From positions 1,137,314 through 1,201,313 of the forward strand of contig JALUTQ010000024.1 of the NCBI GenBank assembly GCA_032718865.1: a stretch of DNA of 64,000 nt, in the 5' to 3' direction. The translations under genes were made by a program, and so were the position numbers. The stretch's first letter is position 1. Each line of letters starts with the position of its first letter. This stretch comes from Tilletia caries (taxonomy: Eukaryota; Basidiomycota; Exobasidiomycetes; Tilletiales; Tilletiaceae). This document shows, in pieces, positions 55,615 to 64,000 of the stretch. The notes beneath the pieces were generated by a model that saw nothing but the letters and a program-made list of their open reading frames with translations, was not told the DNA's origin and made no database searches.

Positions 55615-56055
55615 TCTGTAATGCGACTTACTGACTTATTGTCAGACTTAAAGTCTGATAAAGGACTAAATGTGACATAAAGTCTGACATAAGTCCTGAC
55701 TTAAGTCATTCTGAAGACTTACAGTCTGACATAAGTCCTGACTTAAGTCATTCTGAAGACTTACAGTCTGACTTTAGTCGGACTAAGCGACTTATTGACG
55801 ACTTATTTTCACGCGAAATTTAAACACCACGTATCGCTCGTAGATGTCGAAAATGGTTATCGATGGCCATTTGCAGATGACAGATTCATGTTTGGCCGTG
55901 GTAGGTCAGTTTTAAATGTGATTTTCGGTCGAGACTTAGTAGACTTTTTGGACTTTAAGTCTGCGCCGACCAAAAAAAAGTCTAAGTCTAAGTCACATTA
56001 TAAGTCACAAAGTCAAAGTCACAAAAAAGTCTAGACTTTGACTTTAAGTCAGGTA
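55615..56055. repeat. AAGTC word block A (right arm)
   Basis: GACTTATTGTCAGACTTAAA and similar words through CTAGACTTTGACTTTAAGTC, with two tandem units containing AAGTCCTGACTTAAGTCATT (about 55694-55755). Mirror of 13268-13715. Confidence 0.85.
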
Positions 56056-56079
56056 GCAACCCCCACTCCTTCCAGCAGA

Positions 56080-57329
56080 CGCTTCGGCCCGGACACTTTT
56101 TCAACGGAGAATCCCTCTGGCGATGGGAAAAAGGCAACCATCCCGACCCGGACTGGACCACCGTCTCCCAGATCTCTGAGACCACTGCCCACCCTCCCAA
56201 CTGCACAATCCGCAGCGTGCTCCCCGACTGGGTTCAGCCAGCTATTCCGATTCACGCCTTCGAGCTCTACGGCGCTATCTCCGATGCAATTCTTCCTCGA
56301 CTTGCGCCTCTTACGTGCAATCAAGTTTTCCACATCGAGCTCATGGGCGGTCGCCGCCGGTGCGTCCAAATCAGCTTTGCCGAACCCGAGGCAATGGCAG
56401 CAATGCGTGATCTCATTATCCCCGTAGGCGCGATCGAAGACCACGTTGGTTTTGTTCTGGACTCTTGGCTTTTTGGAGAGGCCCTCAGCACCCGATACGT
56501 TGCTTGGCAGGTCCGACACCCCGGGACATCTCCTCACGCAGCCTTGCGCGCTCTGCAGGTCGCCACTAAGCGCCAACTCAACTTGCGCCTCATCGAGGTC
56601 TGGGCCCAGCATTACCACATGGGTCCTCCCCCCGCCCCAAGGCTCCCCACTAACACCATGTACGCTCTCTTCTACGTCATTCCTCCCAAAGGCGGCAACC
56701 ACTCAACTCCTCGCACGGAAGAAGAGAACCGTTGCGTTCCGGGTTGGCTCCTGGGCCATAGCGCCAACTTTCCTGGCAAACCCCGATCGTGCAGGGGATG
56801 CAAGGACGATGCTCACGACAACTTCCACCCCTCCGAAAAATGCACTAACACCACCATCCCGTGTGCCGTCTGCTTCGACCGTGACCACACCGGTGCCACT
56901 TGCCCAAAGAACCATCGCACCTCCGCTTCCTCTGCCACCCCCTCTCGCTCCAACAAGACCGCAGACCCTCTCTCGTCGGTGGTTGACGAAGAGGAAGACT
57001 TCACGATCATCTCCTCCTCCTCTCGGGGGACAGCCCAGGACGCCCCCGAATACACCCCCTCAGGACCAACCCCTGCCTCTGCCTATCCAGCCCCTCGCCG
57101 CACAGCCACAGCCAATGTTGTCCCAATTGCCGGACCGTCCCGGTCCACCGGTAGCCCTCGCGACCGGGGCCGGGGCCGTGGCCATGGTCGTGGCCAAGGT
57201 CCCACCCGCACAGCGTTCAAACAAGCAATCATCACTCCCACTGGTGGCATCGCTCGCCCACCTGCCCCTCAGCCGTCCCCAAGCTCTTCATCACGCAAGC
57301 GCACACGCGATGAAGCCACCCATACCTGA
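56080..57329 (+). CDS. LINE ORF1 protein with two Cys-His knuckles (right arm)
   Basis: Open to the TGA at 57327-57329. The clear frame begins in QQTLRPGHFFNGESLWRW (about 56085); the first Met in frame is at 56217 (MLPDWVQPAIPIHAF) but the protein probably starts earlier. The N-terminal half has VFHIELMGGRRRCVQISFA and a region like an RNA-binding fold (FVLDSWLFGEALSTRYVAW). Knuckles: CRGCKDDAHDNFHPSEKC (CX2CX8HX4C) and CAVCFDRDHTGATC (CX2CX4HX4C) near 56790-56905. A Ser/Pro-rich tail with an RGRGRGHGRGQG segment follows. It is thought to coat the LINE RNA. This arm carries the intact frame; the left arm is broken by G runs. Confidence 0.78.
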
Positions 57330-59925
57330 TACCATCGCTCCATGTGAGTCCCATCTTGGGCTGCTCTTTGCCCGGTTTCATCCGGATCCTGTTTCCCTGC
57401 CTGACCAGATTCCCCCTCCCCTTTTCACTCATGCCTTCCTACGCCCTGCGCACAACCTTCAGCTTTCTCCTTACCCCGCCGGTCCTCAGTCTCGCCCCTC
57501 TCGATCTCGCCCGTTTCTCCTCGCCCTTCTCGCGCTTCCGGTGCTGCTGCTGGTCAAGCTCGCCTTCTTCACTTCGACCGTCCATCTTGAACCAGCTACC
57601 TCTGCCCCACAGGACCCGGTCAGCTCTCCCCTCTCTGTTCCTCACCGTCCCGAACCGTCTCCCGCGCCGCCTCCAGGGCCTTCTCTGCCGCTTCCCCCAT
57701 CTCCTTCACCTCCTTCTGGCCAATCCGTGCGTACGCCCTTTCGTACTCCTGGCGCAGCGCGCTCTGCGGGCTCTTCTCCCTGTACTCCTTCCTCCCTAGT
57801 TTCAAATCCAGTCTCATCCTTGTCCATCATCTCTCTCAACTGCGGTGCCGGCGGACTGCGTGCACGCCTGTTCGAACTGAGCCATGAGTCGTCCCGCTTT
57901 CTGGCTTCTGCGGCCATCGTCTGCCTTCAAGAATGCCATCTCCCTGCCCCCGTGGATTGGGATGATACTAAGGCCCTCCAAGACGCTCTTCGCGTCTCCG
58001 TCACTCCACCATTCCGCGCCATCCTTGGCCGCGATACCGGCATCCTTCTGCGAGACCCAAATCTCCGCATCGACTCCTTCGCTCACGGCGATCACTGGAC
58101 TCACGTTCGCCTTTCTTCCCCCGACCCCATCTGTGGTACCGCTCACTCTGTAAGCGTATGGTCCATACACGGCCCCTTCCAGATTCAGGCCTGGGATACT
58201 ATTGCTGAAGCTTTCAGATGTCATCTACCCCCCTCCGCAGACTCCAACCCTGATCGGCGCGGACTGGAACTCCGTTCCGGACCCCAACCTCAACTCGCTC
58301 AACGGCGACCCAACGAGCATTCCCTGGCGCGCGCCTGCCGCTGCCATCGCCCCTACATACGCGGTAGATGTGTTTCGGGTCTTGCGCCCGGACAGCTTCT
58401 CATGGACGTTCGCCAGCCCCACCTCTGCGCGTCGCCTTGACAGCATCTGGGCGTCTCCGGAACTTCTCCCCCACGTCGCCAGCACGGACGTGGCAAGCTG
58501 CCGCTCCGACCACCGCGCCGTCCGCGTCACGTTCCTCCAGGCTCCTTCCCCTGGCGCGCCTGCGGCACCTTTTTCTGACGGGCGCCTTCCACCGCACCGG
58601 CCGTGGTCACTACACCCGGGGCTGTGGAATGACCCTATCTTCACTCGCGAACTATCTGCCTTCGCGTCCTTCTATAACCCCCCTCATCTCGCCACACCCT
58701 CAGGAATAGACGACTGGGCCCTCTACCATGGGGCCCTCTTCACCTTTCTTCAGCCCCTAGCTCGATCCGTCAGCGCTACTCAGCAACGTGCCCGTTCGAA
58801 CTTGGACCACGCCAAACGAGATCTCGATGGGCTCGACCTTCGTGACCCTACAGATGCTACACGACTTCCCTCCTTGCTCCGGCAGTGGCGGTCCTCCTGC
58901 TCTGCTGCTGCCTCCTCTGCGAGCCTACGTCCGGGTGGGAGCTCGTCCGCCTCAGCTCTACGTGAAGGTTCCTGGCTCTTTTCATCCTATGCATCGGCCG
59001 CCTCTCGGGCCATTCCTCCTCTCACGACCGACCTCGGCCTGGCAGTCTCTTCCGCTGACAAGCTCCAGGCCCTCACTTCTTTTTATGCTGATCTTTTCTC
59101 CGATCGCCCAGTTTCCACAGCCTCTCCCTCTCCACTAATCTACACCGCCGCGCGGACCGCCAATGCACCATTCACACTCCAGGAAGTGCATAGAGCCTTG
59201 CGCACCGCAAATCGCCACTCCTCTTCCGGCCCCGACGGCATCCCCTACCGGGTGGACCTGGCGACCTTTGAATCCTCTGGCCCTCTACTTCAGGCCCTCG
59301 CAAACGCGTTGGGTGACGGCCCACAATGGCCTGTTACTGCTCGAACCATCCTCCTCCCAAAATCTGGCGACCCTGCCAACATTTCGAACTACCGCCCGAT
59401 CACCATTACCAACGCCTATGTGCGCGTCATCTCTCGCCTTCTGTCTGGTCGGTTCCTCTCCTTAGGGGAGAAGCTATTGCCCTGGACACAGTCCGCCTTT
59501 CTCCCAGGTCGTCGCTCATCTCTCATCGCGGGTACGCTCCACGCTATTCACGATCTTCAACAGCTTCCCCCCAAACCCGCTGACCCCCTCCCATGTTCGT
59601 TATCTCCATCGATCAGAAAAAGGCCTATGATCGTGTCCATCGCGACTGGCTCTTTGCGGTGCTTACTGCAATACGCTTCCCTCCTTTGCTCCTGGGCGTG
59701 CTCCGGGCCATCTATTCTTCGCCGTCCACCCGCATCTCTGCCCTAGGTACGTTAGGCCCGATCATCTCCCTTCTCTCCGGGGTCTTACAAGGAGATCCCG
59801 CCTCCTGCTTCCTCTATAACCTCACCCTCCAACCCCCTGTTCGACCTTCTCGCACAGCTGAACATTGGTGTGCCGATCCCGATACTGGGAACTCAGGTAG
59901 ATCGGCGCACTCTCTCGGATTCGAG
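57310..59925 (+). pseudogene. LINE ORF2: endonuclease and reverse transcriptase (right arm)
   Basis: Its ATG (57310-57312) overlaps the ORF1 stop by 20 bases, which suggests translation by re-initiation. A Pro-rich leader contains a hydrophobic stretch (FLLALLALPVLLLVKLAF). Endonuclease: SLSIISLNCGAGGLRARL, VCLQECHLP, GADWNSVPDP and SDHRAV. The frame changes near 58225 in both arms. Reverse transcriptase: SSSGPDGIPYRVDL, LLPKSGDPANISNYRPITIT, SAFLPGRRSSLIAGTLHAI, then after a frame break in the C runs near 59575, SIDQKKAYDRVHRDWL and LQGDPASCFLYNLTLQP. It ends before YxDD. Confidence 0.82.
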
Positions 59926-60300
59926 ATGACAGCGTCGTGGCGCTCAGGCCTCAGGGACGCAGTGCTGAGCCACAAAGACGGCGCACCTGCGATGCACATG
60001 GTGGTAGAGTAATCCGAACCGGATCTGGAGCAATTTTTCCGTACCACCCCGCGGCGCGACCTATCAGCGGAAGTCCTCAAGACTTGGGCGTGAAAGGCAC
60101 TGCGTGGCCTCAGGGCCATTCACTAGGTGATCCTTTGAATGTTATGCAATTCCTCCGCTTCTGTTACTAAACAAAATCACTCTTTACAGGCTGGAATCAT
60201 TTACTTCGACATCAAACCGTCCAACATCTTCATAACGGAGCCGAGCGCTGGTATTGAGGCAGATTTTACCGTCGAAAATGCTCGCATCACAAAAAGAATG
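59925..60300 (+). pseudogene. Protein-kinase fragment: alpha-E helix and catalytic loop (right arm)
   Basis: Frame: MTASWRSGLRDAVLSHKDGA, MHMVVE, TAA (60010-60012), SEPDLEQFFRTTPRRDLSAE, VLKTWA, TGA (60091-60093), KALRGLRAIH, TAG (60124-60126). An intron of about 60 bases (GTGATC...TTTACAG) follows, then AGIIYFDIKPSNIFITEPSA. This is the C-terminal N-lobe to catalytic-loop region of a Ser/Thr kinase; catalytic Asp is in YFDIKPSN, where the usual HR is replaced by YF. TGA and TAG are each one C-to-T change from CGA and CAG. The rest of the C-lobe is absent. Family within the kinases not determined. Confidence 0.68.
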
Positions 60301-60595
60301 TTACCGGACATCACAAAATGTTCCGGTTAAGATGCGCAGTCCTTTTGAATGTGACAGGAACCCTTGATTCGGTTTTTCCTTTGAATATTGATCCCGGAAG
60401 GCGCATTACAAGGTTTATGGCGTAGCCACAATAAATCAGGCATGCGTCCATCTTTCCACCAAATGCATGCTGCATCTCTAATCGAAGCTGTATGTATGCC
60501 AAGGCTCGGCAAGCTACTAGAGTTACCACTTTTCTGCGAAATAGTATAGTCAAGTTATAGTGAGTGGTCACCTCGGCGGGAAATAGTGTAGTCAA
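60301..60595. other. Intergenic DNA (right arm)
   Basis: Mirror of 8719-9039. Two GAAATAGTRTAGTCAAG words at 60538-60555 and 60581-60597. No gene seen. Confidence 0.35.
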
Positions 60596-61795
60596 GTGAG
60601 ATCACTGCGCCGAGTCAGTGACCTTGGCCCGGCTCACCTAACTTTGCTCTCCGAGCTCGGAACCCATCGTGCGGCCTCGGGGGATAGGGCGGCGAAGGTA
60701 GCCGAGATCAAGGAAAACGTCATCAAAACGAACCGGACTCATACCGATGCCTGCGACAACGATTCCACCGCAACAGGGAGCTCGTCCTGCGACAGTCAAG
60801 CGTCTCTTCCTGCCGTTGACACCCCTCATCCGGCAACCAAACTCAATGATCCCACGACCCAAATCAGACGTCCTTCGCCCGTCGCAGTCTGCGCCGTGAA
60901 GACGACCCCCGCTCGAGGTCGAAATCGCGGATGATCGACAGATACCCGTGCGGCCGTGCCCCGGAAATCCACTCCCTTCAACAAACCTTTCGGTTTCAAA
61001 ACCGACCTTGACGTCTCTCGAAAACGTTCAGTTCTTCTCAATCGTCAACCTGCTCAGCGCTCGAGACAATTCCGCCCCCTGTCGACTGCGTGTCGCCGGC
61101 CTGGCGGCTGGCCTTGACCTCGTCTACCGGAGACGCCCCTTGATCTCCGGTCAAAAACGATGTCGCGCCCCACCCACATCCCAAGAAGGCAAAGGCTTCG
61201 TGGTACGGACAGAAGAAGGGACGACAACGCGGGCAGTTGTTAGGATGCATCACAAACGGAGTGCCTTCCGCGCGTTTACGCCAGATTCCTAGTCCGCTTC
61301 TCCAGCGCCAGGAAGCGCCTCCGTAAGGGGTGCCCGAGCACATCAAGACCATTGTTCAGCTGCTGAAGGACAAGGAGAAGAAAGGGACGGCAGTCCTTCT
61401 CGCCCAGATATATCGCATGCTGACCCGTAAGCCGAGGGACATGGACGACGAAGAAGGCGCATCGACCGCATCGATCTCATTATCCGCCTCGAGCACCGAC
61501 CTACACGGCACATGGCGATCTGTGTTGAAGGAGGCAACGAGATATGTCGATCTCGGTTGTGAACATAAGGCAGCAAAGATCGGGCAGATCTGGCTTCCAC
61601 GGCCAACGATCTTTCTTCCAGGCGCGTACTGCTACTACAGTGGAAAAAAAAGAAGAGGGGATCGACTGGGATTCAGACGTAGAAGCATTTCTCTGGGAAG
61701 AAGATGAGGATGAGGACGCTCCTCTGGTTAGTAGCCCCTCGGGTCCCCTGGCTCTTCTACTCATATCTGACCTTTTGCCTTCGTTCTATCACAAC
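60596..61795 (+). pseudogene. Decayed unrecognised gene (right arm)
   Basis: Starts MRSLRRVSDLGPAHLTLLSE. Open for 112 codons through a Thr/Ser/Pro-rich region to TGA at 60932-60934, continuing in frame as STDTRAAVPRKSTPFNKPFG. A four-A run at 61020 (five in the left arm) shifts the frame. Later parts are HPHPKKAKASWYGQKKG, a stop TAA at 61324-61326, VPEHIKTIVQLLKDKEKKG, LAQIYRMLTRKPRDMDDEEG and the acidic WDSDVEAFLWEEDEDEDAPL before a GTTAGT donor-like site. The TACTGCAG element follows immediately and may lie in its last intron. Function unknown. Confidence 0.45.
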
Positions 61796-63406
61796 CAGTG
61801 TTTCGAAGTATACTTGAAGGACCAGAAATTTTTCAAAACATACTACAGTATACAGTATGTTTTTGGTCCGGAAGGTCTGAGTACTGCGACAGTATGGAAA
61901 AAGTAGTACTGTTTCCTTCAAGTATACTGGCGACATACTGGCAAATTTTCGGGTACTTACATTATACTGCAGTACTACTGCAGTAGTATTTGTCAAAGAA
62001 ATCATAATTCAAGTATACGCAGTGTAGTACTGCAGTATGTTCACATCATACTTTACAGGTCGATGTGTCCGAAAACATACTGCAGGATAGTCCCAGTATA
62101 CTGCAGCACCGTGTGTCGCAGTACTACTGCAGTATGTACACATTACATTTCACAGAAAAATATGTCCCTAAACATATTGCAGGATTGCTGGCAGTATCCG
62201 AACGAGTGCTCCGTGGGCAGGAAGACAAGGAGGATCGGCAGGTGTGGAATGAAGCAGCTGAAGAGGCACGCACCCTCATCAATCAGCTCAACAGGTCTCA
62301 CATCATCATCGTTCCAACTCGAGTATCGATCTTGGCCTTGATGGCACTGATCAACGAGGTGGATGCCGACAGCTTTCGGATGTACGAAAACGGCCAACTT
62401 TCAACGAAGACGCTTGTCGACGCCATGTTGATGACTCGCAACGTCGGCCCTGGATTATCTTCCAGTTTGATTACCAGGGTACAACGCACTTCGCCATTCC
62501 GATCATCGGCAGGACCGTTTACGCCCCTGGCGTTGACCGAGAGCAACAAGTCAATGCGGAAGGCGTTATTGCGCTCGCCATCGCCCAGCGCTTGGCCGCC
62601 GCGTCTACCGCTGCTGCAGCAATGGAAGATGAGCGCATGAAATCTATCCTCGCCAAAGCTGGGATATTGCTTGCTTCGCGGCAGCGAACGGACACAGTAC
62701 TCAACCGGTCGGAAGTTCTCGGAATGAACTACGTCAAGGCGCTTCAGTGGCATCGAATAAATCCAAAACCCGTCGGGAAGAAGAAAGGGGGGGATTCGAA
62801 ACCGAAGTTGTCAAGTACTATAGGACGGCAAGCGAGTTTACCACGATACATTACAATCGATCGTCCCTCCCGAACGGGAATAAGGCGGACGGGTGGATCT
62901 CTCCACTTTGGGATGCGGACGAGGAGGTGATCAAATTTGCGTTCCGACCAAAAGCTGCCCCGCAGTCCGTCATCTACGTAGGCGAGCCCATCTCCCTTCG
63001 GCGCTGCGTAGGTGCCACGAACACCCGCCATACGATTTTCGCAGATATGCTCCTCGATGAAGCTCTAATCACTCAAGAAGCGCGCTTCGACTGACTTCCC
63101 ATTCCTCGGGAACGATTTTTGAGCTCTAAAGGTCGGCAGATGCCGATCATTACCGAGGTATACTGCAGTAGCTCAAGCCAGTATCCTTCAAGTATGCTGC
63201 AGCATACAAAAAGGAGGTTTACGGCATCGCGCTCCTTTTACATACTGCAGTATATTGCAGGACCGCGCCGGAGGATCCAAACAGGATACATTACCTTTTT
63301 TGAAACCGCCCAAATTTTTCCGACAGGATACAGTATGTTTTTGCAAAAAGTAGTACTGCAACAGTATACTGCGACAGTATACAGTATGTAGTATGTCGAA
63401 ACACTG
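61796..63406 (+). mobile_element. hAT-type element, TACTGCAG family, with gene-like cargo (right arm)
   Basis: 1,611 bp from CAGTGTTTCGAAGTATAC to GTATGTCGAAACACTG. Perfect 8-bp target duplication ATCACAAC (61788-61795 and 63407-63414). Left subterminal zone 61796-62160 and right subterminal zone 63155-63406 are saturated with TACTGCAGTA, AGTATACT and ATACAGTAT words; the centre is coding-like and word-free. No transposase domain seen, so it would depend on one supplied elsewhere. Confidence 0.9.
62160..63094 (+). pseudogene. Cargo ORF inside the TACTGCAG element (right arm)
   Basis: First part reads KYVPKHIAGLLAVSERVLRG, EDRQVWNEAAEEARTLINQL and SHIIIVPTRVSILALMALIN. In a second frame from about 62430 it reads RRPWIIFQFDYQGTTHFAIP, IGRTVYAPGVDREQQVNAEG and VIALAIAQRLAAASTAAAAM. 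A seven-G run at 62787-62793 breaks the frame here, after which ETEVVKYYRTASEFTTIHYN and the end ITQEARFD (stop 63092-63094) follow. Well-kept coding character and absence of word repeats inside suggest captured host sequence. No family recognised. Confidence 0.5.
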
Positions 63407-64000
63407 ATCACAACTCCTTTCATCAAGAACCTGTACAGCATTTCCTTTCCCACTACCTGAACGCCTGATCTGTCACACACTGCTGCAACGCTTCAGCTTG
63501 TCTTGAAATTCAAACGGAACGCAGTACACTGCTGGACGTCATCATTCTGGTAGTCTTTGAGCATTGGGGAGTCTCATGCGATGCTGGAACGAGGCTGAGG
63601 ACGATGCAGCCTGCCTCCCCCCGAATCGATCTGTTTACGGGTGATGTATTCAAACAGTCGAAAATCCTAGAAATCTTGTGGGTTAGGAATTTGACCAGCG
63701 TCAGTAATCAGAATTCAGAATTCTATTTGCCTTAGGATCCTTGGTGAGTCCTTCGCACGTTTGAACAGCAAAAGAGACCGATCTCGCACTGAGCTCCAAC
63801 GAGATCTTTTCCTGTCAAAGCACGAAGGCAACGGAAATAGTCCCTGCGACATGACGCCCACATCCACCTCGCACCCGGAGACAAGCATCAGCTGGCCAAC
63901 TCATTTAGTCATCACGACAGATGCCTTGGTGACTGTCATGTCCAATATAGCCATGTAGGGGCAGGTAATTTAATTTTTGCCCGGGCAAAACTCATCGTCG
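63407..64000. other. Outermost visible DNA of the right arm
   Basis: Mirror of 5315-5912, no gene supported. A 65-residue open frame (63761-63958) lacks other support. The arm still matches at the last base. Confidence 0.4.

Larger units (their letters stand above)
56055..59925 (+). mobile_element. LINE (non-LTR retrotransposon), 3'-truncated (right arm)
   Basis: Two ORFs: ORF1 with CCHC knuckles and ORF2 with apurinic-type endonuclease and reverse transcriptase, the usual plan of fungal Tad-like LINEs. ORF1 reads in frame back to about 56080, where AAGTC block A begins. The 3' side ends in the middle of reverse transcriptase near 59900 and joins a kinase fragment; no poly-A. Loss of the 3' end is the reverse of normal LINE truncation. 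Confidence 0.88.
34933..64000 (-). repeat. Right arm of giant inverted repeat (runs off window)
   Basis: Reverse-complement copy of 5315-34345. It starts exactly at the first base of the GACTATA hAT-like element (CAGGGCTCGGC at 34933) and is still matching at base 64000, so it may continue outside. Frames broken here but open in the left arm include the hAT cargo near 62790 and copia near 53400. The reverse is true for LINE ORF1 and for copia near 52070 and 53145. Confidence 0.97.

Noticed and set aside
54272..56080. GCTGGAAG / CTTCCAGC as a target duplication of a single AAGTC element
   Set aside because: The two octamers are inverted, not direct, and both are readable as codons of copia and LINE respectively, so coincidence is likely.

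Overview
The window looks like a transposon-dense stretch of a basidiomycete genome. It is GC-rich, its decayed genes have short introns with GTGAGT/GTAAGT donors and CAG acceptors, and it carries Ty1/copia, Ty3/gypsy, a LINE, a fungal Tnp2/Plavaka-like (CACTA-type) transposase and several hAT-type non-autonomous elements. I see no rRNA, tRNA, CRISPR array or telomere repeat, and no host gene that is clearly intact.

The dominant architecture is one giant inverted repeat. The left arm is 5315-34345 and the right arm is 34933-64000, around a unique 587-bp spacer (34346-34932). Paired positions sum to about 69,280-69,330. The right arm runs off the window, so the outer limit is unknown. Where compared, the arms differ mostly by one or a few bases in homopolymer runs, which breaks different reading frames in each arm. 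Both inner arm edges are the outer ends of one hAT-like element (GACTATA family). The left copy is flanked by a near-perfect 8-bp target duplication and the right copy is not, which points to a recombination (or assembly) junction inside the right copy.

Left flank (1-5314): decayed Ty3/gypsy pieces (LTR-like DNA, integrase C-terminus, RNase H beside the LTR), two hAT-type elements and two further word-repeat blocks.

Each arm, from outside inward (left-arm coordinates): a 1.6-kb hAT-type element carrying gene-like cargo (5913-7519); a decayed unrecognised gene (7528-8718); a protein-kinase fragment (9040-9395); a LINE truncated at its 3' end (9396-13265); two AAGTC word blocks around a kinase C-lobe fragment and an unrecognised exon (13268-15047); a copia element with one LTR (15048-20068); a Plavaka-like element with transposase and a SAP-like accessory ORF (20069-26639 or beyond); a pyrimidine-rich tract; an NADP-glutamate dehydrogenase pseudogene with a hAT element at a splice donor (28536-30492); further repeat blocks; and the GACTATA element (33625-34345). 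The right arm repeats this in reverse on the other strand.

A recurring theme is a set of distinct elements or blocks, each saturated with its own short word and its reverse complement (GCGGAG, GACTATA, TACTGCAGTA, AAGTC, ACAGT, CTGTAAA, CAGACGCGG, GGTGCG). Two of these families have perfect 8-bp target duplications in this window and a third has a 7/8 match.
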